Part shown: piece after piece, positions 1 through 12,282 of the stretch | How positions within the stretch are numbered: the stretch's first letter is position 1 | Layout of the letters: the number at the start of each line of letters is the position of its first letter | From: Larix kaempferi | Lineage: Eukaryota; Streptophyta; Pinopsida; Pinales; Pinaceae | Reading direction: 5' to 3' | Assembly: GCA_027924585.1 (NCBI GenBank) | Contig: BSBM01000179.1 | Coordinates: 10,412,501 to 10,476,500, forward strand | DNA: 64,000 nt | Notes under the pieces: model-generated | The model's input: only the letters and a program-made list of their open reading frames with translations | The model's database searches: none | What the model was told of the DNA's origin: nothing | Position numbers and translations under genes: made by a program

Positions 1-585
1 AAGACCTTAGTACACCCCTTTTTCCATTAAAAAATATTATTTTTCCCAAAAAAGCATAAAAAACCCTCAAAAAGGGTCCAAATTCCCAAAAATATTAAAA
101 AGGGAATTAAAATATTATTTTTATTCAAAAAAGGAAAAAAGGAGGGAAAAGTACCTAAACCATGTTGGTCAATACCATTTGGTTTCCACAAAACCACAAA
201 TGGTATTTCCCACCACCAAAACCTATAAAAAGGTGGTAGGGGCTCCTCATTTCACATCCATCCATTATCTCATCCTTATGCTGCTGAAATCTCCCTTGAG
301 CATTTTAGCCATTGCAAACCACATTGGAGAAGAGACCATTGGAGATTGGAGTTGCTCATCCTTGGAGCTATTCAACCTCACCATTAGAGGTATTAATTCC
401 GCAAGCACTTGCTTGCACCATTCTTTCAATATAAATTCTTTATTTTATATGTTCTTGTTCTTGATTTTAAATTATTTTTGTTATTTGCTTAATATCTTTG
501 CTTGGATCCATGAATAGTCTTGTTTAATTAGTTTATTGTTATTTATTTCCATTGAAACTGCTGCTACTAGTTAGCAGGTGCCCAT
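1..585 (+). repeat. LTR-like promoter sequence, unidentified element
   Basis: AT-rich sequence with a TATA box (TATAAAA at 224-230) and a perfect 11-bp inverted repeat, AATACCATTTG at 171-181 and its complement at 197-207. It ends near the point where gypsy integrase coding sequence abruptly begins (about 592). No coding frame is convincing. It resembles the promoter half of an LTR, but the second copy is not in the window, so the boundaries and family are unknown. Confidence 0.3.
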
Positions 586-591
586 AGCACT

Positions 592-1854
592 AAGCCTGGT
601 TGCAAAACCGGGCCAACACAAGCGCCAGTTGAGTTTACAGTCCAGCAGAAGAAACAACTTGTCGTCAAAGCCGCAGACTTCACCTTGATAGCAGGCCAGC
701 TTTATAAGTTGGGCCCTGATGAAGTCCTGTGCAGATGTATCCTACCGCATGAAAAGAACTCTATCATCGCAGAAGCGCACTCAGGCACCGCAGGAGGCCA
801 TTCCGCAGGAAATTCGACTGCTCAGAAGATCTTAGCTGTAGGTCTTTGGTTGCCGACATTGCATAAGGATACTAAGGAATTCTGCAAATGTTGCGATGTG
901 TGCCAGCGAACAGGAAAACCTTCAAGAAGAGATGAAATGCCGCTAAGACCTCAGATAACACTACCTGCTTTTGATAAATGGGCCATTGATTTTGTAGGTC
1001 CTATCAACCCACCAGGAAAGCGAACCGGCGCAAGATACATCATCACAGCTACTTAATACCTCACCAGATGGGATGAGGCTAAGCCAGTGAAGAACTACGA
1101 CGCTGCCACTGCCGCGCAGTTCATTTTTGAGAACATTATCACTAGGTTTGGATGCCCAGTGATTCTCATGAGTGATCAGGGTACACATTTCCTCAATCAG
1201 ACTATAGAGGCCCTTACTGAAGAATTTCAAATTAGTCACCATAAGAGTACACCCTACCACCCTCAAGCTAATGGCACGGTGGAGGCATTCAATAAAATTC
1301 TTGAGAATGCCCTGACGAAGATCTGTAACCAACAAAGAGATGATTGGGACCTTAGAGTCACCGCTGTATTATGGGCTTACAGAACTACCTGCAAGAAACT
1401 AACAGGCCACACACCTTTCAGTTTGGTGTATGGACAGGAAGCAGTTATGCCTATGGAATACATTATTCCCAGTCTCAGAATTGCGCAAATTACAGAAATG
1501 ACAGATCCTGATACTATGAGCGCAAGACTTTCACAACTGCTTGCCCTAGAAGAAGACCGACTTTTAGCCGGATTTCATCAACAGGTACAGAAGGCAAGAC
1601 AGAAAGCTTGGCATGACAGGCACATTAAGAATAAACACTTTGCAGAAGGAGACTTGGTACTCCTCTATGATAGTAAATTCATCAAGTTTCCAGGCAAGTT
1701 TCGTGTACATTGGTTAGGCCCTTTTCAGGTAATAAAAATAACAGAAGGAGGAGCAGTTCAGCTTGCGAAGCTGAATGGAGAATTGCTACCTACCATGATC
1801 AACGGGAGTCGGCTTAAGCTTTACCGCGACGACCACTCCGCCCTGTCGACTTAA
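592..1854 (+). pseudogene. Ty3/gypsy integrase, 5'-truncated with a nonsense codon
   Basis: Integrase of a Ty3/gypsy retrotransposon, which would insert element cDNA into chromosomes. One frame runs from about 592 to 1854 and is interrupted only by TAA at 1054-1056. In order: an HHCC zinc-binding region ending CDVCQRTGK, the first catalytic Asp in WAIDFVGP, the second in SDQGTHF, the catalytic Glu in ANGTVEAFN, and a C-terminal GPF module (HWLGPFQV). The nonsense codon lies between the first and second catalytic Asp, just after YIITAT, where family members usually carry Asp before Tyr-Leu-Thr. No reverse transcriptase, protease or gag is present upstream, so the element is truncated at about 590. 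The apparent start at 685 is TTG inside the frame and is not a real start. The next open frame downstream belongs to the same element. Confidence 0.9.
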
Positions 1855-2664
1855 AAAGCTGCTCAAAGAAATGCAGATGTCCAGTGTAGTTGAAAGAGGC
1901 ATCACATCCAGTCTACATGGAAGTCGCGAGACCCTCAGTCTCTGGCTTCCCGCGCAGTTCCATGAAACATCCGCGCATGTCTATAAAGTTTGGTTGGAGC
2001 GAACCTAATTGCGCTCTTGCGAGGTTTTTCCCGAATCATTGAACTATCGCTCTTGCAAAGTTCCCGGTGTCAAATTGCCGCTTGAAGAAGTTTTGTTGTG
2101 GACCCCTCTGGCACAGTTTCCTAAGTTGAAATGACCCGCTGGAAAAATTTGAATTACAGCAGTTATGTAGCCGCGTCTGAATAAATGAAGGATAAACCCG
2201 CCATTTAAGTGTAGCCGCTATGACAGATTCGACTCGATCTCCGTAAGATTTGCATTTAAACCATGTGACGGAAAGTTTCAGCTTCTCCCGGAAGCCTGTC
2301 AGAGCCCGTCCACACAGTAAATGCACCGCAGAGGCGAGGGGGATCGTAGGGTTGTCAACTCATGCATAGCCGCCTATAGCTAGTAACCCCACTTGCCCGC
2401 ATTTACTATCGCCTTTTCTATAAATAACCCACACTTGTATAATTTCCGGTTACTTTTCTCGAGCTGCATAGTCTTGTTTGAAAATCTAAGCCATTGTTTT
2501 CAGAGCCGAGTCGTGAAGAGTGTTTCCCTTGTTGTCAGTGCTCATATCCCACGCTGTTCCGCTGTGTCTGTCCTAGTTCTTGTCACCTATACCCGTTCAC
2601 GACGGAGAACCTGTCGACTGAAGAAGTTGTTCGTCAATTCCTGCGCCGAGGCCTAGATTTCGGC
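1855..2664 (+). other. Integrase-to-extra-ORF spacer with possible splice acceptor
   Basis: This stretch between the integrase stop and the next ATG-initiated frame holds no supported gene. At about 2,482-2,499 it contains a good acceptor context: a CTAAG branch-like sequence, then CCATTGTTTTCAG. Envelope-position ORFs of retroelements are often made from a spliced subgenomic RNA, so this may be the acceptor for a leader exon. That role is inferred. Confidence 0.3.
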
Positions 2665-5323
2665 ATGACTACTCCCGTGACGGCTTCGACTTATGTACAT
2701 CCTGGTTATCAGGATCCCAGACAATCTCCGGCCACACGAGCATCTCAGCCACAGCCAGAAGAGCCCGTTCCAGAGCCGTTGGCCACTATGGTGAATTATA
2801 TTCCGCCGCGACCAGACGATGCACCAGAGGTGCATATTCTGAAGAATGCAAAGTATCCGCTTCCGTTACCTCCACTACCGGTTGGCGTGCGAATAGAAGG
2901 GTCCCTGCTCGGACACCTTCCACTGGTCAAGTTCTCTGATTTCAACCTCGGAGACTACAAGACATATCCTCAGTTCCAGCTAGACCGATATCTGACGGTA
3001 GTGCATAATCCCAGCCGAAAGGTTGACGAATTCATCCCAAAGGGATTTGCAGCAAATCTGGAGCGCCCTGGACTCCTGAACCTGTTAAAGCTATCGCATT
3101 TCGGGCATAGCAATGAAGTGAACGCAGTTGTTAAAACACTGCTATCCTGCGTTCATGGAGGTTACCTTTGGCTCGGGAGGCCAATCGATTTAAATGTCGA
3201 TTTGATTCATCGCATTACTGGCCTGTCTAAGGTTGGTAAGGATCCCAATATCCATTTTATGGGAAAGGAGAAGGATAGAAAACTGGCTGCAAAGCTGGTC
3301 TAGAAATACAACCTTACAAGAGGAGGTCGGGATTATGACCTCACAATAGTAGAAGATGAAGCACTTAGATTTACAGGAAGTTTGATCGCGGGCAGACTTC
3401 TCACGAAGTGCAGACCGAAGGAAGTTACTGGAGCTGTCGTGGAACTTGCCATCGCAGCTGCGGAGGGAGAGCAGTACAACTGGTGCCTCTTCCTCCTCAA
3501 TTCTTTTTTGGAAGACTGCCGGAACGTTCAAGATAACCCCGGTCAATCGTTCCATTTTTCTTGGCTTTTAATTTTATGTGCTCTCGTCGGGTGGAAGGAG
3601 CCCCCGAACACTCAGTTCCTTCCGCGCCGCGCAGGCGAACCTGCCGGAATTCGCTATGTAAACCTTTGGGAATCCCCTAATCCCGCAAAGCGCAAGATGA
3701 ACCGCGCTGTATTTTATGAATACTACTATCTCCTCAGAGATACCATTCAGGAAATGCCAAGGCTGAGTGAGGAGACAGCGACGCTATATGAAGGAAATTT
3801 GGCCTTTACTGCCGACTTACATCAACTTTACCTCCGTCCCTGCGGCATTCAAGAGGAATGGGCCGTAGGACTTTACAGGATGACCACCGAAGATGTCGAA
3901 GAAACTATCAAGTCTTGGTCAGACGAGTGGAGAGAAGCCGCCGACATCGCATCCGCGATGCCACCCGCCGCTGCGCACGACAAGGATAAGGGCAAGGAAG
4001 CCCCTGAGCAAAGAAGTGATGAAGGCTCGACAGAGCCAGCAACCAAGAAGCAAAAGGTGTCGCATCCCTCTGACGCCATTCCCTCGGGGATCGACCAGTA
4101 TCTGAAAGAGAAATTTCGCGAGCTGCGGAACACGCACGCTCACATCAGAAGTGCTCTAGACCTACAGTTTGTGGAAATAAAAGGTCTCGCAGGAAGGATT
4201 GCGCAGACCCATGCGCCAGCATCTACGTCGCAGGCGCCACAAGAAATTCCAAGTACTGAGCGAGTTGAAGAACTCATAGAAAGGCATACTGTCGTGCACA
4301 TCCCGCCTACAAGCATGACACTTCCGGATCCTCTAGCTGCATTACAGGTAAGCGCCGTTGGGCCCGTTGAAATAAATTTGTCTCTAATTCCTATAGAGGA
4401 CTCTACAGCTAGTGCACGAGAAAGTTTCTCTTGAGCTGAGAGCTAGAGAGCTCTCTACATTCCAGGAAAACCAACGATTGCAATCGCAGGAGATAGAGCT
4501 GAAGGCAAACCATAAGAATATCTCCGAGAAACTTGCACTTTATGAGGCGCAAGACATAGGCATAAGAAACGCAGTGGATGAGATTGCCCAGGAGTTGCCG
4601 GCTTGCGAGATTCAACCAGACCTCCCTCTGGTTGAGAAAGTTCAAATCATTGGAGGAAGGGTGAAAACCCTGGAGCATGAAATAGTTGCTATGGCTGAGG
4701 GCCATAGAACCCAAATCGCGGAGCTAGAAGCTCGTGTTGCCGCGCAGTTTACAGATGATGCGCAGGTACAATTTGAAGCACTGAGAAGAGCTTCCACACA
4801 GATGAAAGACAGAATACATGAAGCTGAGAACCTGATGAACCAAGCTATGGAAGCTTGGACGGAGCTTGAGAAGCTCCCTTTTAAAGTTGGTCTTTTGGAA
4901 CAAGTGCAAGCCGTAGAACAATCCCTAACTGTTCTGACTAAAGAAGCTAAGGCCTTAACAGGATTACCAAAAATGAAGAAAATGGGTGAAGTGCGCAGAA
5001 TGCAACAGCAACTGCACAAGCTCAGAACTGAAGATGAGAAGCTCACCAACAGCATTCAGCCATTCATGGATGAGTATGCTGATATCGTGGGTCGAGTCGA
5101 GGCAAAAATCAAAGAGATTGCTGAATCTCAAGAGGTGATTGATGCCATCACTAAAGAAGAAGCCACTGCAGAAACGGTGCAGACTGCTGTGGAATGTGTT
5201 GATGAATTGGACTCCGCTATTGCGCAGTGGAAGAAAGCATTCGCGGAGACCCAAGCAAAAGCAGATGCGCAAGTAAAGCGACCACGCGCTAGTGCGAGTG
5301 GCTCGAGGATGAGCCACAAGTAA
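2665..5323 (+). pseudogene. Extra ORF of the gypsy element in the envelope position
   Basis: Frame one runs from ATG 2665 to CAG 4345-4347, broken once by TAG at 3301-3303. Frame two runs from about 4409 to TAA 5321-5323. The offset is removed exactly by a probable intron at 4348-4408, giving roughly 860 residues. The N-terminus is Pro-rich. The middle has a globular region with motifs such as YLWLGRPIDLNVDLIHRITG and WLLILCALVGWKEPP, reminiscent of the plant transposon protein domain found in Athila-type envelope-position ORFs; this is from memory of family style, not a search. Then follows a Lys/Glu-rich linker with a possible nuclear-localisation patch (TKKQKVSHP) and, after the intron, a long acidic and Gln/Glu-rich region typical of coiled coil, ending in a basic tail. 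I see no clear transmembrane segment. Position after integrase on the same strand links it to that element. Function unknown. Confidence 0.65.
4348..4408 (+). other. Probable 61-bp intron in the extra ORF
   Basis: The donor is CAG followed by GTAAGC at 4348; the acceptor is CTCTACAG ending at 4408. Both exon ends fall on codon boundaries (phase 0), so removal joins two otherwise offset frames. A second acceptor, CTATAG ending at 4396 (49 bp), would also restore the frame. At 61 bp it is near the lower limit for plant introns. The alternative explanation is a simple frameshift that happens to lie beside splice-like motifs. Confidence 0.55.
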
Positions 5324-6480
5324 GTGTTAGGGGCCTGTTGGAGCCAAGGCCGCAGCTAGGGTAAAAGCTGCGAATTTTGAGGAAAAAGCACAAGTATGGA
5401 AGAGTGCTAAGTTTTGAATAAACACCAATTTTGGGACAGAAGAAGACGGTGCGCAGTACGGTGCCAGATGGAGGAGCTCAGCGCGGATCACGGACCGGAA
5501 ATCGCGGAGCTCGCGCGCACGTTAGAAGAGAATGAAGGTAGCCGAGTGGAAAGCCCAGCTACCATAATCAATGAAGCAATGGAGTAGAGGGCTCAGCTAC
5601 CCTCATTTAAAGCTAAGTACAGAAGTTATGGTTGCTCGGATCAAGGAAGAGCAACGGACCAAAGCATTGAAGGCGAAGGACGAGGCATCCATACCCGTAA
5701 GCTGCGCCGGAATTCATGGAGCCTGCAGGAAGCGGCGACATGACTGCAAGCGGCGCCTACAGTACACCTAGCCATGTGCGTGGTTAGGGTTTTTGGGGAT
5801 TACTGCTGGGAAAGGCCCACAGTTTTGTAAAGGTGCGACCGCCATGGCCACCTATATATATGAATAATTGTAATGGGTAGATGTTAGTTAGTGAGATAGA
5901 GAGTCAGTTGGTTAGACAGATAGCTAACTAGTCAGTAAGCGGGTTAGCCGTGAAGCTAATCCTTGAGTTGCAGACAGTCCGAGGCGACGTCTGAACTATT
6001 GTAATCTCTGGAGAGGAAGAGAATAGATCAAGAGAAGGGCTCCCAGCAGTGTGCGTGGAGTTTCCTGGAAAGATCTAAGGCTGCAGCTGTGTGCGCAGCA
6101 TATTGTATAAGTCTATCATTTTCTGGTTAATATAAGATACTCCCATGGACGTGGTTTTCCCCGTGGAGGTGGACTTCATATTTCTCGCTATTATGATGTT
6201 GTGTTAGAGATGATTACCTGTTTGTTTTAGTCTATTACAGTAAATACAGGAATATTGCATTATCTTTATGAATCTGTTGAGTAATTCAGTGAAGCTTCCC
6301 TGGGAACTATAATCGTTAAGGGTCAAAGGAATCGGTAAGACGACGTCGCCGTTGCGATAGGAGAACCTGTTGCTACGACGAGCACGCAAGTGAAACTACG
6401 CATAGAATATCCGCGCAGAGGATAATTGGTCCTAGCGCAGGAGGGAAAGTACCGCGCAGCTAGGCTGCTGAGCAGGAGCT
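5324..6480 (+). repeat. 3' noncoding tail and probable LTR of the gypsy element
   Basis: This GC-richer sequence begins directly after the extra ORF (TAAGTGTTAGGGG). It contains a TATA-like CTATATATATGAATA at 5852-5866 and many GCGCAG motifs shared with the coding part, so it belongs to the same element. An LTR is expected here, but its ends cannot be fixed because no second copy lies in the window. Confidence 0.45.
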
Positions 6481-7476
6481 TGAGCGTTGTTGCGCTCATA
6501 AGTCTGAATAGAGGTCAGACCGTCGCCTTAGAGGAATCATCAAGGAGGAAAGAGCAATCTCCGCGTCGCCTAGGTTAAGGAAACCTGATTCCTTAGCCCC
6601 CCATAGCCACTTCGGGTGAGACCTCGAGCTGCTGTGCAGCTCGTTGCCGAGAGGGCCAGTGCGCCAAGGGGTTTTGTTGCTGCGCTTCATTAAAACCCGG
6701 GTCTGTCCAAAAAGAAGCCAACATGTGGTAAGATCCTCAAGGATAAAATAAGCGTGATGATGCATATCATCCCTAGGAAATTCAGGATCGGTTAACACTT
6801 AGAGTATCTCGTTGTCACTTTGAAAGCGTTGGGTGGAGAGATCAGAGGGATCATTCGGATCTGACGATGTGATAGTTGGGTGGATTTCCTCAACAATGGT
6901 GACCTGATATTCTAAGGATAGATTGTGCAATCCAATCAACACCGATTGATATTCTGGTAAATCGAGGCAATGGTGGGAGTAATGAACATATAGGCCTCAA
7001 ACTGCACATGAGTGATTTGGGTGTAAGGATTTGGTACACGATTGAGGAGGGTATTGTACTTAAACGACTGATATGTTTTTGCCATCATCCAACATTTGCA
7101 TGTGAGTGTGGAGGAGGGGAAACTATGGATAGTTTTGGGTAGCATGACCTCAAACATTTCACAAAGCACAGGGCGAAGGTGCCTGTGCCAAGGCAGGAGG
7201 GGGAGGATTCACAAATTTGTTGGTTGTTATGGATTGTCTTTGTATTATTTCCCTTGGCTTGCTTGGGGGGGAGGAGGGATTTGATGGTGTTACTGTGGAC
7301 ACACTAGGTGGTGGATGATTGGCAATGTCAATTGGTTGGACTAGTTGTAAAACGGCCCGTGGGGTCAAGGTGGGATTTGGTGCAGATAAGTACCAAATGG
7401 GAATCCCTAATGTTAATATGGGGAGGTTCAACATTTCCATAACGGGCATGTTGATGACTGGTGATTGAGGGAATTG
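6481..7476. other. No gene recognised
   Basis: Base composition drifts from GC-richer to AT-richer. Short open frames on both strands have no recognisable motif or plausible ATG context. Nothing further supported. Confidence 0.5.
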
Positions 7477-9363
7477 TTAGAATCTTATTAATACTAAGAG
7501 GGGGGTGACTCAGTATTAGCGTAGTTATGAACAATGTTTACTTCATATCATATTTAAACTTGAACTTGAATTATGCATTCACCATAAATATAACATTCAT
7601 CCACATATGCACAATACACATAACACATATATTTTTACATGGAAACCCAAACAGGAGAAACCATCATAATGCTCTCTTATAATATAAATATTACATTCAT
7701 GGAAGCACCAACTTCTGAATTTTACTAGAACCAACAAGGAGGCACCAGTCCCCTAGTTTTATAGGCATCGACACAAAGGAAGCACCAAATCCCTGATTTA
7801 CCAGCTTCAACTGTAAGGAGGCACCGAGCCCCTACTCCTTTCCCCATTCTGCCACCCTTATATAATTGTAAAATATATTACTATGTTGTTCTATTGATTC
7901 ATGCACTCATCATATTAACTGTCGTTCGTTCTATTGTGTGCACCTTCTGTATACTATGATCTTGATGTCGATGTAATGTATCACATACCACACTTCACAC
8001 TTGACTTCATACTTCACAAACTATGTCCTGCTTTATCATACCACTCTGTTTATGCACACTTAACTGACATTGTGCATCCTTTGCTGTGTTGTTGTTCTGA
8101 CTTTATGGATTTGTATCTCATCACTTACATCATATTGTGCATCTTCGATTGTGTTGTTGTTATGACTTTGCGCATCTATATCATATCACAATGCACATCA
8201 TTTTCTATATTACAATTCTATCTTGGTGCATCTGTCTTTAGATGATCTATGACCTTCTGTGCATCAACTGCGATACTACCTTTTCGTTCTTCACACTTGT
8301 CTCATATTAACTAATTTACTTTGTGCATCACTAGCTATGCTTCAAATCCGTATTTGTGCATCTAGCTTAGATTATTTGTGACTTTCTGCGTACTTTCTGT
8401 GATACTATCATTATGTTCTCATGCACTTGTGCATCATCTATAGTCTTACATTTTTTTCTTAGTGCAACGGTCACAGATACTCTACATCATTCTATCACCA
8501 TCATAAATTTTGTTCCTTTATTTCTATGCACTTGGCTCTCTGCTTTATCATAGAGTTCCGGTTCCACAAGACCTTTATGCCCCGAGAATTAGAATATTTT
8601 GAAATATATATCTTTCAATCTTCAATCTTACAATCTTGCAACAACTCTCCAACTCCACTTCTTATTTATGCTTGTACTGCACGGATGGTATGTCCACAAG
8701 TTGGTCGTAGCATATCTTATTCCTTACTTTGTGGTTCCTCTTACTTCATGCTTATGCCACTTGTCATGTTTTGTGCCATTGAGGTGTCATCCCTTGTGGG
8801 TCTTGTAGATACTTGGTCCTTTGCATTGTGGGTCTTGTGCACTTGACTTGTTCGACTGCCACTATCTTCCGATACACTTTTGTGCTTCAAAAAATTGTAT
8901 ACTTCAACTATTAATGTGCCTTGTGCACTTCTTGGACTTGTATACCTTTTCAACTGCTTTTGGCTCCCAAAATTCTTGTGCACTCCTTAACCTTGTCCAA
9001 ACAACTCTTTTGACTTTCCCTTGAAGTAGTATGTCTAGGTGAACTTAGGATTTTCACATGTACCTTATGTACTTCTTCAAACTGGATGTACTTCTTATGT
9101 ACTTCTTCACATGATCATTATGGGGCATTCATCAATGCATCAGGTGTTGGTGGATTATATTAAAGGTGGTTACTTGAGTCTCATGTTTCATAGTGTCACT
9201 ATGTGTTCTGTGTTCTATTTTCCAAGAAAGGAATATCAATGTAGCACATATGATTATGATATTTTAAGTTGATTTATAATCTATTTGTGGCTAAGTTAGT
9301 CAATTAAAAATTTATATAGAAGGGGGATAATTATTGATATTGTGTATAGTAACAAGAAGGGGA
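7477..9363 (+). repeat. Eroded LTR-element sequence with degenerate tandem motifs
   Basis: A possible LTR start (TGTTAGAATCTTATTAATAC at 7477) is followed by ACTAAGAGGGGGGTGACTCA. Two repeat zones follow. At about 7,700-7,850 a roughly 45-bp unit containing AAGGAGGCACC and CCCCTA recurs three times. From about 7,930 to 9,110 a T-rich strand carries many TGTGCATC and TGTGCACTT motifs. A purine tract AACAAGAAGGGGA at 9351-9363 looks like a polypurine tract. No pol coding is visible. Confidence 0.4.
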
Positions 9364-12263
9364 TGTTATAGTTGAGGCTTGGAGTGTGAAATATATTATG
9401 AGGACTTATATCTTGATATTATATGATTAATGGTATGATTCATTCAGTAGAGTATATTTATTTTTATGTCAAATTTTCTACTATGACATGGATACGCTTT
9501 CTACTTGTTGTAATAAATGGTATGTTTTTTACTTTGTGGAGATGTTTATACTTTAAATAAATCTAAATTATGGATTTTTCATGGAGAAAAATATGTTATA
9601 TATATTATGTTAATAGCATGATGTATATATGGTTAGATCTCATTTTATGATATGACCTATATAGAGGGAGTCTTTGATAACTCCATGAAAACATGAGGCC
9701 AATTATTGTTCTAAGGGAGAAAGTATATAATGCCCCTCCTTGCTTAATTTTGTTTGGCATAGAATGGTTAGATCTCATTTTATGATATGACCTATATAGA
9801 GGGAGTCTTTGGTAACTCCATGAAAACATGAGGCTAATTATTGTTCTAAGGGAGGAAGTATATAATGCCCCTCCTTGCTTAATTTTGTTTGGCATAGAAT
9901 AAAAGGGCTAAACTTAATTTTTTATGTATACAAGGTTTCTATATGTATATATAGGGTGGATATATGTACTTATTACATGTGGAATGCTTTCTAATGTTGC
10001 TTTGATGTAATTTTGATTATTGAGGGGTAGTTGTGTAACATAATAATGACATGATTTCTTAAAGTGGTGGATTAATGAATGATAGATTAGATTCTTATTA
10101 GAAAGAAAGTATGAATTGCGGTAGGATGAGAAGACCTATATAACTCCCAAGTGGAGTTGACTAAATAAGAGGAAGGTTTTGGAAGCCATACTAAATATTA
10201 TAGAAGATTATTCAAACGAATAGAATTTCATTTGATATTATGTTTGATTACAATTCATATCTATATGCATATTCTATGATTTCATTGATTTTAGTGGTAG
10301 AAGTAATGGGCCATCTAAAGGTGACACAAATGCATATGATTATTTGGGAGAGTTCCAGGTTGTGAATATAATAGTAAGATCCATGGAGGATAACTAGGAT
10401 ATAAAGTTGATTAAAATTTGATTAACCATGGCTTATAGGTTGTTTTGACTAAACATTGAGGGACTGTGGAAGCCCACTTGCAAAATCATAGACTTGTTAA
10501 GGGTAGCATGTCACTTGAAATTGAGTTAGTTATATTATAGATTTTGCATTTGATATGTGTAGGTATATATTTGTGAAGGGTATAGGGATAATCCTTCCCA
10601 ACTTGACTACATATGGGTGTGGCGATAACCAATGAATGTTTAATAGAGGTGTGGAGTCCAAGCATAGTCCTAGAGTCTCAATAGAGGTGTGGAGTCTATA
10701 TTTTTAAAATATATGGATGGTTATGATTGGGGGGAACATAATAAGGTGGGATGAATTTACTCCTTAGCAACTAATCCTTCCATATTTGGAACTAATCTAA
10801 CCTAAAAACACCCCATGGTTGAATTAATCAATAAGGTAATTACCCACTTTTGGCGGCTCTTTGAGAAATTATTATTTTAATGATTAAATGGAATTAGTAA
10901 ATTTGGGGAAATTATATTAAATATTTATCTCCAAGTGGCATCTCAAAGGGGTGATTATTCATGTATTCAATAAATTAAATTAAAAAGGAAATTAATGGGA
11001 GTGACACCTAAGGAAAGGTGATTAATATTAGGCGATTTATAAATAAGAAAAGTAATTTATTTTTTGCGTGGAAGGGGTGAGGCATAAACCCTCACAAATT
11101 CTTTAAATGGGGAAGGTGTCCCATGATTTTGGGTGTGAACTATAAGGTAAGCAAATGTTGCCAAAAAAAATCTAAAACAAACTAGTTAATGGGATCTCGA
11201 AGGAAGCTAGTAATACTAAACTAGATGTTTAAAGTGGATGGAAATATTGAAAGTGATTGTTGGTTGGTGGATGGAAATGTTCCTACTGAGAATATCCATC
11301 ATCCAAAACTATTTATGAGCACACACATTTCAGGGGTCTCACGGAAACAAGTTTTCCCTAGGTATGGATTTGAGGAAATCAAAGGCACTATGATAGTTAG
11401 ACTCGTGGCAAGGGAGATGATGGTTGAAATAATGATGGAATTGTTGGAATTATATTTAGTCATAAGCACAGTTTTTGTAGTATCCCACTAGGAAGATATA
11501 ATCCTTCATAGTAATTATCAATGGGAATGTGAGGGAATAATGGTAGTTTTTATGTTTAATTTGTCTAGTTCATATTATTTTATCATTACAAGAAATACAA
11601 TAGTTAATTTATTTTCACATAAGATTCACATATTATTTACCAAGTTTTTGGTAAAACCCATAAATGAAAAATATGGTTTTCATTGAGAAAATAATTGGAA
11701 AATAGCTCAAGAATTGTTATTTATTAATCTATTTTTATATCAAGGAGAATTTATGTAGGAAATTGCTTGTCCTTGAGTTATTATGAATCTGGTTATAAGC
11801 TTTCATGTATAATTTTAAATCTTCATTTTAACTTGTGTGTTCGAATCGCCTGAGGAAACCATAGATTGAATTTCCATGGAAAAAATAACAAAGATTGTGC
11901 TTGATAAGATGCCTCTCAATGAGTTTCTATGTAATTTAGGATAAATAAGGATTTATTGTCATTGTATCGTGCATTCTTTTATCAATCTAGTTATGTGGTT
12001 TTGGTACTCTGTTGCAATTAAATTGGAAAGCCTATATGTGTTAATTTAATTTTAATTAATTGAATTTATATCCATTTATGTTTAGTTTCAAAGAATATTA
12101 TACCATAGTTGCTATCAAGTGTTTGTGTGTAAAACGCTTGTATAAATTGTTGCACACAAAGTATTTGTTAAAACTGTTTAACCAACAAGCATATTATTAA
12201 AAAGATTATTTATTAGTTACACTCGGGATTTGGTTGGACATGTCTAAGAATGAAATTATTAAT
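9364..12263 (+). repeat. Putative 2.9-kb LTR bounded by a PPT and a PBS
   Basis: The left edge is TGTTATAG immediately after the purine tract at 9351-9363. The right edge is close to a primer-binding-like TGGTATCAAACTCAGG at 12267. The terminal CA is not clear (ATTAATATG before the PBS), so the end is approximate. Without a second LTR copy this is inference. No gene lies inside; it holds the 135-bp duplication at 9,630-9,899. Confidence 0.3.
9630..9899. repeat. 135-bp tandem duplication
   Basis: Copies at 9630-9764 and 9765-9899 are aligned without gaps and differ at about three positions. The unit begins TGGTTAGATCTCATTTTATG. The duplicated minus-strand open frame across it is a by-product of the repeat and is not a gene. 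Confidence 0.95.
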
Positions 12264-12266
12264 ATG

Positions 12267-12282
12267 TGGTATCAAACTCAGG
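12267..12282 (+). other. Primer-binding-site-like sequence
   Basis: TGGTATCAAACTCAGG matches the plant initiator-Met tRNA PBS (TGGTATCAGAGC) at its first eight bases and more loosely after that. It would mark the start of an internal region that has since decayed. Confidence 0.4.

Noticed and set aside
961-1335. 124-codon minus-strand ORF
   Set aside because: Antisense shadow of the gypsy integrase.
4642-5317. Several antisense ORFs opposite the extra ORF
   Set aside because: Shadows of the coiled-coil coding strand; no motifs and no ATG context.
9605-9895. 96-codon minus-strand ORF with internal protein repeat
   Set aside because: It is only the 135-bp tandem duplication read in one frame.
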